Shown in pieces: positions 53,888 through 64,000 of a DNA stretch of 64,000 nucleotides. Each line of letters opens with the position of its first letter. Within the stretch, counting starts at the first letter, position 1. The stretch lies in contig NZ_JAHVHW010000007.1 in NCBI RefSeq assembly GCF_019802055.1, forward strand, positions 682,001 to 746,000, given 5' to 3'. A program made the translations under genes and the position numbers. This DNA is from Ferrimonas balearica (GTDB lineage Bacteria; Pseudomonadota; Gammaproteobacteria; Enterobacterales; Shewanellaceae). The notes beneath the pieces were generated by a model. It saw only the letters and a list, made by a program, of their open reading frames with translations. It was not told where the DNA came from and made no database searches.

Positions 53888-55314
53888 GCCTGGTGGCGGA
53901 ACAGCCAAAAGGGGACCCGCTGTTGCTGGCGGCAGAGAAGTCCGCTCTGGCGAAAGCAAGCAAGCCCACCCGCGTGGCGTTCTCGTTGGCGGTTCTGGCG
54001 GGGATCTACATCGGCATCGCCTTCACCTTCTACATCACCGTAGTGACCGGAGCGGGCGATATGCCCTGGGGCGTCAGCCGCCTGCTGGGCGGACTGGTGT
54101 TCAGCCTGGGATTGATTCTGGTGGTGGTCGGTGGCGCTGAACTCTTTACCAGCACCGTTCTGACCGTGGTGCCCTGGGCATCGGGCAGTTTGTCCTCCAG
54201 TCGGATGCTGGCGCATTGGGGCCGTATCTACGCCGGCAACATCGTAGGTGCGCTGGCCCTGGTGGCGCTGCTGCTGATGGCCGGCCAACCGGATCTTCTG
54301 GGTGGCCAGTGGGGCCTGACGGTGATGTCGGTAGCCAGTCACAAGCTTGAGCACAGTTTCGCTCAGGCGGTGGCGCTTGGGGCGCTGTGTAACCTGCTGG
54401 TTTGCCTCGGGGTCTGGATGACCTTCAGCACCGAAAACCCGGCGGCAAAAGCGGCTCTGGTGGTATTGCCGGTGGCGATGTTTGTCAGCGCCGGGTTTGA
54501 GCACTCCATCGCCAACCTGTTCCTGGTGCCACTGGGCATCGCCATTCACCAGATGGCGGATGGCGCATTCTGGAGCGCGGTCGGCGCTGATTCAGCCCAG
54601 TTCGCCCACCTGACAGTGCGCAACTTCATTCTTCACAACCTTATCCCGGTCACCCTCGGCAATGTGCTCGGTGGCGGCCTGTTTGTCGGCTTGTTCCATT
54701 GGTGGATCCATGGCCAGCGCCCGACCAACGTAACCCAATTGACTGTACATCAAGGAGCTTCAACCATGTCCAAGCCTCTGTCCCAACTCACCGTGGCCGA
54801 ACTGGCCGACACTCAACCCCTGCTGGTGGCGCCGGATGCCAACGTGGCAGAGGTGACCGCTCAACTGATGGCCCGTGGTCGTGGCGCAGCCCTGGTGGTT
54901 CGTAACGGTCAGCCGGTGGGCATGGTGGATGAGCAGGACCTGCTGCAAGCCTGCTACCTGGCCAACTTTGAGGATGCTCAGTTTGTGCCGGTCGAGCAGG
55001 CGATGCAGCCGGTGACCTTTATCGTCGATGCGGACGAGCCGGTGACCAAACTGGCCTGCCGCATGGCGGTGGATGAGGAGAAGCTCTACCCGGTGAACGA
55101 CGGCGGTTACCTGACCAGCTACAACATCGGCACTCTGGAGCAGCGCGCTAAAGACGCGGTGCCCTGCGGTAATGCCATGGCAGTCGTGATGAAAGAGGGT
55201 CGTGTTGCAGGCGTGGTGGAGAAGCGCAAGCTGCTGGCGCTGGTGACCGGTACGCTGGCGGAACCGAAAAACGACAGCCAGGACACCGTGCAGGAAGACG
55301 CTCAGGTGGCGTAA
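53881..55314 (+). CDS. FocA-type channel fused to a CBS-pair domain
   Basis: A 477-residue protein. Residues 1-281 are a FocA-like FNT channel with six membrane segments and close FocA motifs (GGAELFTSTV, GLTVMSVASHKLEHSF, GFEHSIANLFLVPLGI, FILHNLIPVTLGN). Residues 296-477 are a soluble CBS pair, separated by a short linker. FocA of E. coli is 285 residues and ends where the fusion begins. CBS pairs bind adenylates, so energy status may gate the channel. A strong Shine-Dalgarno and ATG inside (54752-54768) suggest a second product. LysR is the likely regulator. Confidence 0.88.
   Translation: MLSLVAEQPKGDPLLLAAEKSALAKASKPTRVAFSLAVLAGIYIGIAFTFYITVVTGAGDMPWGVSRLLGGLVFSLGLILVVVGGAELFTSTVLTVVPWASGSLSSSRMLAHWGRIYAGNIVGALALVALLLMAGQPDLLGGQWGLTVMSVASHKLEHSFAQAVALGALCNLLVCLGVWMTFSTENPAAKAALVVLPVAMFVSAGFEHSIANLFLVPLGIAIHQMADGAFWSAVGADSAQFAHLTVRNFILHNLIPVTLGNVLGGGLFVGLFHWWIHGQRPTNVTQLTVHQGASTMSKPLSQLTVAELADTQPLLVAPDANVAEVTAQLMARGRGAALVVRNGQPVGMVDEQDLLQACYLANFEDAQFVPVEQAMQPVTFIVDADEPVTKLACRMAVDEEKLYPVNDGGYLTSYNIGTLEQRAKDAVPCGNAMAVVMKEGRVAGVVEKRKLLALVTGTLAEPKNDSQDTVQEDAQVA
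54752..54768 (+). promoter_or_regulatory. Internal ribosome site and start inside FNT-CBS
   Basis: AAGGAG at 54752-54757, eight bases before an in-frame ATG at 54766 (residue 296). Initiation here would give a free 182-residue CBS protein. The position exactly at the domain junction argues against chance. Confidence 0.6.
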
Positions 55315-55324
55315 GGCGGAATTG

Positions 55325-55352
55325 AAAAAGGGAGGCGATTGCCTCCCTTATT
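55325..55352. terminator. Bidirectional terminator
   Basis: Stem AAGGGAGGC/GCCTCCCTT with a GATT loop, flanked by A- and T-tracts, between the convergent FNT-CBS and dehydrogenase genes. Confidence 0.85.
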
Positions 55353-55376
55353 TCAGTTCCATGTAAGCCAATTTGC

Positions 55377-56537
55377 TCAGGCGTAGGCGTCTTCCAGGAT
55401 TTGCCGGCTGATGGCAGGGGTGAGATCGCCGGTTTCAGAAAGGGCGACCATGCCGTGCGCCTCCAGTGCTTTTACCACTTCTTCAATCTGATCCTGCTGA
55501 ATGCCGTAATCGGAGAGGCGGGTTTTCACACCCAGAGATTCAAAAAAGTCGCGGGTCTTTCCGATGGCGGCGTCGATACGCTCCGCCTCAGTGCCTTCAG
55601 TGATGTCCCATACCCGTTCAGCGTACTGAAGCAGTTTGGCGTGTTTCTTATCCTTACGATGTTGCCACAGCGAGGGCAGAACGATGGCCAGGCTCTGAGC
55701 GTGATCGACGCCAAACAGCGCGGTCAATTCGTGGCCAATCATATGGGTCGCCCAGTCATGGGGTACCCCTGCGCCAATAAAGCCGTTAAGGGCACAGGTG
55801 GCGCTCCACATCAGGTTGGCGCGGGCCTCGTAGTTTTCCGGCTCGGCCAGGGTGACTGGGCCCACTTCGATCAGGGACTTCAGAATCCCCTCGGCGGTGC
55901 GATCCTGCACCATGGCGCCTGTGGGGTAGGTGACATACTGTTCCAGCACGTGCACAAACGCATCCACCACGCCGTTCGCCACCTGTACCGTTGGCAGTGA
56001 GTAGGTGAGCGTCGGGTCCAATACGGAGAACTGGGGGAACAGCAGAGGGCTCATCACCGGGAATTTGCCGCCCTGGTAGGACACTACGGCGCCCATGTTC
56101 ATCTCGGAGCCGGTGGCCGGAAGAGTGGCCACGGTCGCCAGTGGCAGTGCCTCTGCGATAGGCAGGGGCGCAAAGCCGTGGCTCAGCAGTGAGGCCTCGT
56201 CGCCCTGAAATGGCACGGCAGCAGCGATAAATTTGGTGCCGTCCATCACCGAGCCTCCGCCAACGGCCAGCAGAAAGTCCACCTGCTCTTTGCGGGCCAG
56301 ATCGACGGCTTTCATCAGGGTCTCAAACTTGGGATTGGGCTCGATGCCGCCGAACTCCAATACGGTGCGGTTACCCAGGCCAGCAAGAACCCGGTCCAGA
56401 GTGCCAAACCGCTTTACGCTGCCGCCACCATAAAGCACCAGCACCTTGGCGTCGTCGGGCACCAGATTATCCAGTTCGCCCAGACGATTCTGGCCAAAGA
56501 CGATGTGGGTGGGATTGCGGTAATCAAAGTTCTGCAT
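55377..56537 (-). CDS. YqhD-like iron-containing alcohol dehydrogenase
   Basis: A 386-residue group III dehydrogenase. The NAD(P) motif GGGSVMDGTKF and metal ligands (Asp in VVDAFVHVLEQ; His in HDWATHMIGHELTALFGVDHAQS) are all present. It is close to YqhD, an NADPH-dependent broad aldehyde reductase that removes toxic short aldehydes. A divergent AraC gene (YqhC position) supports this. Confidence 0.9.
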   Translation of the reverse strand: MQNFDYRNPTHIVFGQNRLGELDNLVPDDAKVLVLYGGGSVKRFGTLDRVLAGLGNRTVLEFGGIEPNPKFETLMKAVDLARKEQVDFLLAVGGGSVMDGTKFIAAAVPFQGDEASLLSHGFAPLPIAEALPLATVATLPATGSEMNMGAVVSYQGGKFPVMSPLLFPQFSVLDPTLTYSLPTVQVANGVVDAFVHVLEQYVTYPTGAMVQDRTAEGILKSLIEVGPVTLAEPENYEARANLMWSATCALNGFIGAGVPHDWATHMIGHELTALFGVDHAQSLAIVLPSLWQHRKDKKHAKLLQYAERVWDITEGTEAERIDAAIGKTRDFFESLGVKTRLSDYGIQQDQIEEVVKALEAHGMVALSETGDLTPAISRQILEDAYA

Positions 56538-56713
56538 GGGAAGTTCTCCTCACTGAGTGTTGAGTTCAGCTTAATGGCTGGCGCGCAGGTTTGAATGGGG
56601 ATAACGGTCAAACACATGCCTAAAGCGCTCACCGTGAGTTTTTCTGTGCAAGTTGAGTCCGGTTATGACTTATCCTGTGCCTCAGCTGATTGAAGCGGTT
56701 ATCCGGAGGAATC

Positions 56714-57586
56714 ATGACCCCACTGGCTCAGGCTTTGGCCCCACTCGCCCTCAATGAAGGCGTGAATAAAACGCCTCTTCCCGGCGTTTGGATCTATAAG
56801 TCCAGCGACTCCCGACCCAGAGAACCACTCTGTTACAGCCAGGGGATCATCATTATGGCTCAGGGCACCAAGCGGGTGTATCTGGAGGAGCAGGTGTTTG
56901 AGTACAACCCGGATAACTACCTGGTGTTGACCCTGCCCATTCCTGCCGAGTGTGAAACCGTGGTAACCGATGGGCCGCTGCTGTCGATGGTTGTGGACAT
57001 CGATATTGGTCTGCTGCACCAGTTGGTCCGGCTGTTTGACGAACATCACCAGGCGCCGGAAGCGGAACGTCAGGCAGAGGGGAGGAGTCTCTATGTCAGC
57101 CCGATGGAAGCGGAGTTGGGTGAGGTGGCGCTGCGACTGGCTCAGTGCCTGGCCTCGTCACTGACTTCAGAGGCGCTGGGAGAGGGGCTGGTCAGGACCT
57201 TGCTGTTTCAACTGCTGCGTGGGCCGCAGTCCGCTCCACTGTTCGCGCTGGCGCGCCACAACACGCACCTGTCCCGACTGGAGCGGGCGTTGAAGCATAT
57301 GCACGTGCATTATGATCAGGCGTTGGATATCGACAGTCTGGCGGGCATGGCGAACATGAGTCCCTCCACCTTCCATCGAAACTTCCGTCAGATGACGGCC
57401 TCATCCCCCATCCAATACCTCAAAAAGTTGCGACTTACCCGGGCTCGCGAACTGCTGCAGGACAGGGGAATCAAGGTGAAGCAGGCGGCAGCCATGGTGG
57501 GTTATGAAAGCCCGACTCAGTTCAGCCGCGAGTTTAAGCGCTACTTTGGCCAAACGCCCCAACACTGGGCCACTCAGGGTGGGTGA
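56714..57586 (+). CDS. AraC-family regulator, YqhC-like
   Basis: A 290-residue regulator: an N-terminal AraC_N cupin-like domain (about 15-150) and a C-terminal double HTH (about 195-290: DIDSLAGMANMSPSTFHRNFRQM, and VGYESPTQFSREFKRYFGQTP). In E. coli YqhC activates yqhD under aldehyde stress; the same divergent layout is seen here. CGGAGGA lies just before the ATG at 56714. Confidence 0.9.
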   Translation: MTPLAQALAPLALNEGVNKTPLPGVWIYKSSDSRPREPLCYSQGIIIMAQGTKRVYLEEQVFEYNPDNYLVLTLPIPAECETVVTDGPLLSMVVDIDIGLLHQLVRLFDEHHQAPEAERQAEGRSLYVSPMEAELGEVALRLAQCLASSLTSEALGEGLVRTLLFQLLRGPQSAPLFALARHNTHLSRLERALKHMHVHYDQALDIDSLAGMANMSPSTFHRNFRQMTASSPIQYLKKLRLTRARELLQDRGIKVKQAAAMVGYESPTQFSREFKRYFGQTPQHWATQGG

Positions 57587-57630
57587 GGGTTGCGTTGCGC
57601 TGGCGGGATCTCTGAACGGATATCACGGGT

Positions 57631-58809
57631 TCAGTCCGTTCGTTTCAATACCATCAACTGGTAGCTGAATTGCGCTCCGGCCTGGTCAAGGATCGCCAAC
57701 TCCCGCTCGAGATCCGTCATCGCTCTGGAGCCGGACACCTCCGGCGCCAACTGCACCAGTCGCTGTCGCAGTGGCTGCACGTAGGCCTCCCAGGCGGCCT
57801 TGCCCAGCGTGCGAGTGGCCACCACCTTGAAGCCCTGCTCGGCACATTGCGCCAGGCGGGTTTCGATGTTCTGCATATCCGGGTATTCCGATTGCCAGAA
57901 AGCGCCTATCTCGTCGCTAGCAGGCGCATCCAGCCACACCGCGTCACTGACCACCAGATAACCGCCTGAGGTCAGTAGGGGCCGCCACTGCTTCAGTGCT
58001 TGCTCAAACCCGATGATGTAGGCGCTGCCCTCGCTCCACAGCAGATCAAAGCTGGCGGGCGGGTAGGGGATGGCATCCATGCTGGCGTTGCAGGGGGTGA
58101 TTCGCTTGCTCACACCCTGTTGGTCTGCCCGCTCCGCTAATCGCACAAGGCTCTGGGGAAAGTTATCGAGCCCAACAATATCGGCTTGGGTGTGTTGGGC
58201 CAACAACAGTGCAGATGCGCCCGGGCCACAGCCGATATCAAGAATATGGCTGGGGGAGGGGGTGATCTGTTTCAGGGCCCACAGGGTGTCCTGTTCGCTG
58301 CCGGGCCCATGACGATCCAAACCCGCGAATATCCGTTCGAAGTCCTGCATATAACGCTCATGCTGATGGAGATCTTTGGAAAGCCATCGCAAGCGAGATA
58401 CGCCACTTTCATCCAATCCCTGCGTCAGCAACCAGTCCCGGTGAGCATTGGGGGCGATCGACTCCATCCGCTGATGAAAGGCACGCAGCCCTTCAGAGGA
58501 CTTCCCCAACAGCGCCTTGAGCAGATCCCGGGCGTGCTGCTTCTGTTCAATCTCTTTCTCCAGGGCTTCCAGACGTTGTTGCAACAGGGGCGGTTCGATC
58601 CCCTGCTGCAGAATCTGCTGGCACTCCTTCAGGCTCAGCCCTCCCTGGTGCAACTCCTGAATCATCAGCAATCGCTGAAGGTCGTCATCGTTGTAGTAGC
58701 GATAACCGTTGCCCGCCCGGCGGCCCTGTATCAGCCCCAGCTTTTCGTAATAGAGGAGCGTGGAGCGGGCCAGACCGCTGCGTTTGCCCAGTTCGGAAAT
58801 GCGATACAT
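57631..58809 (-). CDS. MerR regulator fused to a SAM methyltransferase
   Basis: A 392-residue two-domain protein. The MerR HTH is at 1-70 (ISELGKRSGLARSTLLYYEKLGLI), followed by the coiled dimer helix (72-115), a linker, and a class I methyltransferase with motif I DIGCGPGASA (191-200) and motif IV-like FDLLWSEGSAYII. The sensor domain of MerR is thus replaced by a catalytic fold. It could act on a small molecule it senses. The neighbouring AraC gene converges on it. Confidence 0.88.
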   Translation of the reverse strand: MYRISELGKRSGLARSTLLYYEKLGLIQGRRAGNGYRYYNDDDLQRLLMIQELHQGGLSLKECQQILQQGIEPPLLQQRLEALEKEIEQKQHARDLLKALLGKSSEGLRAFHQRMESIAPNAHRDWLLTQGLDESGVSRLRWLSKDLHQHERYMQDFERIFAGLDRHGPGSEQDTLWALKQITPSPSHILDIGCGPGASALLLAQHTQADIVGLDNFPQSLVRLAERADQQGVSKRITPCNASMDAIPYPPASFDLLWSEGSAYIIGFEQALKQWRPLLTSGGYLVVSDAVWLDAPASDEIGAFWQSEYPDMQNIETRLAQCAEQGFKVVATRTLGKAAWEAYVQPLRQRLVQLAPEVSGSRAMTDLERELAILDQAGAQFSYQLMVLKRTD

Positions 58810-59084
58810 ATGCGTGGAAGTGTTGTGGGGTGGCTCTAGAGGATAAAGGGTAAAGCCCTGGACAGGTCAAGACAGCAGGAGTGCGGAGTTCTGTTGGCTC
58901 TTGATGAACTGTCTCTTCAAACAGTCGACTTGAATTGAACATAACGTATTGATAAATATCATTTGAGCTAGCGATTCACACATTGCATTAGGGACGTCTA
59001 AGAGCTTTTTGGAGTTAAAGCGTCGTCTTATTGCCGCAGTGTCATCCCCCTTTTCGATTTATCAGAGCGGAAGAAGAGACGCCG
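58810..59084. other. AT-richer divergent region
   Basis: About 275 bases between the MerR-methyltransferase and the nuclease-like gene. It holds an AT-rich tract (58925-58990) probably containing the promoter of the latter. No repeats or att-like ends seen. Confidence 0.4.
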
Positions 59085-60230
59085 ATGTTCCAAACCGAAG
59101 ATGAGATGCAAGCCTTGGTAGACGGGCAGCCAGAGGTCATTCTCTCTGGCATTCCCGAGATTAATCCCGACTATTGTCCCGATGCATCTGGTTTACTGTC
59201 TCTGGGCAGGGAGATCCCATTGTCCAGCGGTTCGCTTGATAACCTATTTATCGACGTGAATGCGGTGCTTACTTTGGTTGAATGCAAGCGCTACAGCGAT
59301 GCCCGCCTAAAGCGTGAAGTCTATCCTCAGGCGATCAACTATGCCTCTGACTTGAAGAGCCAGCTTATTCACTATGAAGGGAATGCGTTCTGCGAAGCCT
59401 TTGGTGAGTTGCTTTCGGGGTCGAAGGGGGCGGTTTGGAATGATTTGGATAAGGTCATGGACGCCCTGTCTAAGGACCCTGTATTGGAAGGGAAAAACCT
59501 GACTGAGTGGCGGAGGCAGTTTGTCACCCGGTTGGAGCACAATATCAAATCGGGCATATGTCGAATCGTAATGCTCTGTGCACCCGCTCCGGATAGCGCC
59601 TTTAACTATCGCTCAGTGCGAAATCTGATGCAGTTAATGTCATTTTCTGAAGCCGCCGCTTCCGGTTACGACATTGTGCTGATGGATCTCAGGGAACAGC
59701 GGGGCATGCCCATTTCCAGGATAATGTGGCGCAGGCATGCAACGCTGCCACTTATTCCATTGATTGCGGAACTATCCAGAGATACTTCGGCAAGCATCGG
59801 TAGGATGAGGGGACGTATGGCTGGGTTGCCCTTCCAGTCAAAAATTACACTGGAGCGATTAATCGACGCGTTGTCGGAACATCAATTGATGGTGATTGAG
59901 AACACCTTTGGCTATGCGATTAAATCGGCAGCTTCCAAGCGCTCAATCTATACCAAAATCGTTATTGGCGAGGGTGAGTGGCGGGTAATACGGCATCAGA
60001 TACGAAATGATGAGTCCATATACTCCAGACTGGATAATGGCGCACTGCCGGAGTCTGTCAGGGGCTTTGCGACCAATGTGACACGCAGAGAGTCGACTTT
60101 GCTGAATGGCCAGCACTTTGAGATAGAGGTAATTCCTGACGCAGCAACAGACATTCCTCGGCTGGCTAAGTGGATAGCTGAGGTGTCCCCGGAACGTACT
60201 GATGGAAGACCTGAAGCCATAACAGGGTAA
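59085..60230 (+). CDS. Putative PD-(D/E)XK nuclease-like protein
   Basis: A 381-residue soluble protein. GSLDNLFID followed by VLTLVECKRYSD resembles the PD-(D/E)XK core (Asp, then E-x-K), and REVYPQAINYASDL the following conserved Gln helix. The rest (about 120-381) is not recognisable. Base composition is clearly poorer in G+C than its neighbours and codon choice differs, which suggests acquisition. I choose ATG 59085 over an upstream TTG because GAAGAAGAGA precedes it. No known restriction or defence partner is adjacent. Confidence 0.65.
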   Translation: MFQTEDEMQALVDGQPEVILSGIPEINPDYCPDASGLLSLGREIPLSSGSLDNLFIDVNAVLTLVECKRYSDARLKREVYPQAINYASDLKSQLIHYEGNAFCEAFGELLSGSKGAVWNDLDKVMDALSKDPVLEGKNLTEWRRQFVTRLEHNIKSGICRIVMLCAPAPDSAFNYRSVRNLMQLMSFSEAAASGYDIVLMDLREQRGMPISRIMWRRHATLPLIPLIAELSRDTSASIGRMRGRMAGLPFQSKITLERLIDALSEHQLMVIENTFGYAIKSAASKRSIYTKIVIGEGEWRVIRHQIRNDESIYSRLDNGALPESVRGFATNVTRRESTLLNGQHFEIEVIPDAATDIPRLAKWIAEVSPERTDGRPEAITG

Positions 60231-60273
60231 TTTGATTGATTCAGCTGGCTCTCGACTTTCCTTTGCAGGGGAC

Positions 60274-60301
60274 TAAAAAACGCCCCGTCTCCGGGGCGTT
60301 G
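60274..60301 (-). terminator. Terminator of katG
   Basis: Stem AACGCCCCG/CGGGGCGTT with a short loop. On the minus strand it ends in six T residues directly after the katG stop. Confidence 0.85.
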
Positions 60302-60307
60302 TCTGAG

Positions 60308-62652
<2,345 letters not shown>

Positions 62653-62703
62653 AATCGGCCTGTTCGGCTTTATTGAATGCCAGTCGAGCCTCGGGATGAG
62701 GAC

Positions 62704-62738
62704 ATAAAAAAACGGCCCGAAATAGGCCGTTTTTTCTG
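62704..62738 (-). terminator. Terminator of mltD
   Basis: Stem AAAAAACGGCC/GGCCGTTTTTT with a short loop, directly downstream of the mltD stop on the minus strand. Confidence 0.9.
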
Positions 62739-62749
62739 ATGGTTCTGGG

Positions 62750-64000
62750 TTACACCCGGGTCACATCCACGTAGACCTTCAGACGTTGGCCTGGCTGCAG
62801 GTACTTTTCTCCCTCCAACTGGTTCCAGCGGATCAGGTCATTCACCGTGACGTTAAAGCGTTTGCCGATGCGCGCCAGAGAGTCGCCGCTGCGAACGGTG
62901 TAGGTGATCTGACGCATCACCGAACTCTTGGTCTGGGTTTCACTGACCTTGTTCACCCAGATCACCAGCTTGCGACCGGGACGCAGGGTGTCGCTGGGGG
63001 CCATGCCGTTCCAACTGGCCAGTTGAGCCACGGTGACGTTGTTGGCGCGGGCGATGGTCCACAGGGATTCACCAGAGCGCACCACGTGCTCAGTCTTGAA
63101 GTCAGCGCGCTTGCTGGCTTGTTGACGAGCCAGACGTTGATCGGCACTGAACACGTAGTCTTCCGCATCTTTGGCGGCGACGGGAATCAGCAGTGCCTGA
63201 CCCACACGGATCAGGTTGCCTTCCAGCTTGTTAACCGACTGAATCACGCCAACACGGGTGTGGTACTTCTGGGCGATGAGGCCCAGTGAGTCGCCCGGCT
63301 TCACCGTGTAGCGTACCCAATTGATCCGCTTGGTGGAGTCGGTATCTGCCAGTGCGGTGATAAAGCCGTCCGCCTTGTCGATGGGCAGCAGCAGGGTGTG
63401 CGGGCCTTCCGGTGCCGTGGACCAGCGGTTGTACCCGGGGTTCAGCTTATGCAGCTCACCCACGGACATGTCTGCCAGGTCCGCCGCCAGGGAAAGGTCA
63501 ATCTGAGAACCGACATCCACCAGCTTCAGCGCCGGCTCGTTCGGGATCGGGTTCAGGGTGATGCCGTACTTGTCGGCGTTCTTGATCACATCCGCCAGAG
63601 CCAGCAACTGAGGCACGTAGCGCTCGGTTTCGCTGGGCAGGTTCAGCGCAAAGTAATCGGTCGGCTTGCCCGCTCTCTTATTGTTGCGGATTGCGCGGAA
63701 CACCCGGCCTTCGCCGGTGTTGTAGGCGGCCAGCGCGTAGTACCAGTCATCGTGCAGCTTGTCGTGCAGGTACTCCATCATATCCATGGCGGCGATGGTG
63801 GAGGCATAAACGTCACGGCGACCGTCGTACCACCAGTTCTGCTCCAGCCCGAAGTGGCGTCCCATCGGTGCAGTGAACTGCCAGATGCCGGCAGCGGCGC
63901 CGTGGGAGTACGCAAACACATCGAAGGAGCTTTCCACGATCGGCAGCAATGCCAGTTCAATCGGCAGGCCACGCTTCTCAATCTCCTCAACGATGAGGTA
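62750..64000 (-). CDS. mltD: MltD membrane-bound lytic transglycosylase (3' part)
   Basis: The C-terminal 416 residues of MltD; the 5' end lies beyond the window. The SLT domain includes the catalytic Glu in LLPIVESSFD, AAGIWQF and AAYNTGEGRV. Three LysM repeats follow (each starting YTVKPGDSLGLIA-, HVVRSGESLWTIA- or YTVRSGDSLARIG-like), which bind peptidoglycan. E. coli MltD has two. It cleaves glycan strands from the outer membrane. The reading frame is open to base 64000. Confidence 0.93.
   Translation of the reverse strand, partial: YLIVEEIEKRGLPIELALLPIVESSFDVFAYSHGAAAGIWQFTAPMGRHFGLEQNWWYDGRRDVYASTIAAMDMMEYLHDKLHDDWYYALAAYNTGEGRVFRAIRNNKRAGKPTDYFALNLPSETERYVPQLLALADVIKNADKYGITLNPIPNEPALKLVDVGSQIDLSLAADLADMSVGELHKLNPGYNRWSTAPEGPHTLLLPIDKADGFITALADTDSTKRINWVRYTVKPGDSLGLIAQKYHTRVGVIQSVNKLEGNLIRVGQALLIPVAAKDAEDYVFSADQRLARQQASKRADFKTEHVVRSGESLWTIARANNVTVAQLASWNGMAPSDTLRPGRKLVIWVNKVSETQTKSSVMRQITYTVRSGDSLARIGKRFNVTVNDLIRWNQLEGEKYLQPGQRLKVYVDVTRV

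Overview
The window is a dense stretch of chromosome from a high-GC (about 60% by eye) marine-type gammaproteobacterium. MaoP, a short bL25, MsrPQ, TamAB, a UPF0149 protein, a TtpC-type TonB system, a YcbB/MepK pair and two FocA-family channels fit the Alteromonadales/Shewanella-like lineages. A genus such as Ferrimonas is plausible, but this is inference only. About 54 genes are supported. I see no rRNA, tRNA, CRISPR array, insertion sequence or prophage. Most genes are chromosomal core or near-core.

Layout. 1-3.5 kb: small DUF465 protein, KamA-type radical SAM enzyme, then maoP and a RimK-family ligase on the minus strand. 3.5-14.4 kb: envelope block with an MltF-like transglycosylase, a MoxR-DUF58-TgpA operon, a slipin-NfeD pair, slt and rmuC. 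14.5-19.8 kb: msrPQ, DUF885 lipoprotein, lone glutamine amidotransferase, outer-membrane barrel, HU-like protein. 20.1-24.9 kb: six-gene TonB energy-transduction operon behind a Fur-box-like site. 25-30.5 kb: L,D-transpeptidase, MepK-like peptidase, rplY with a structured leader, TerB-like, UPF0149, GNAT, a small zinc-ribbon membrane protein and MAPEG. 30.5-36.8 kb: a tightly coupled four-gene phosphorelay operon (REC-HD-GYP, hybrid kinase, REC-HPt, REC-TPR). 37.2-43.1 kb: tamA-tamB. 43.3-50.6 kb: isoaspartyl peptidase, CBS protein, cysE, then a GCS2-type ligase overlapping an aspartoacylase-like hydrolase, an outer-membrane barrel and a second aspartoacylase-like hydrolase. 50.8-58.8 kb: DUF4442 protein, conserved hypothetical, two formate/nitrite-type channels around a LysR regulator, YqhD-like dehydrogenase with a divergent AraC regulator, and a MerR-methyltransferase fusion. 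59-64 kb: an AT-richer PD-(D/E)XK-like gene, exported catalase-peroxidase and the 3' part of mltD.

Most distinctive observations: (1) a FocA channel fused in frame to a CBS-pair protein, with a strong Shine-Dalgarno and ATG kept inside the fusion, so two products are likely; a tiny leader ORF with its own strong ribosome site overlaps its start. (2) The GCS2 ligase/aspartoacylase couple with a second aspartoacylase-like gene nearby, which suggests an uncharacterised make-and-break amide pathway. (3) TamA starts at TTG and has about 110 extra N-terminal residues that look like a fourth POTRA-type repeat. (4) Several unassigned operator-like repeats: a 17-bp palindrome upstream of the FNT-CBS gene, an 8-bp inverted repeat upstream of the HD-GYP gene, an 11-bp-period repeat upstream of tamA, and an inverted repeat joined to the Fur-like box.
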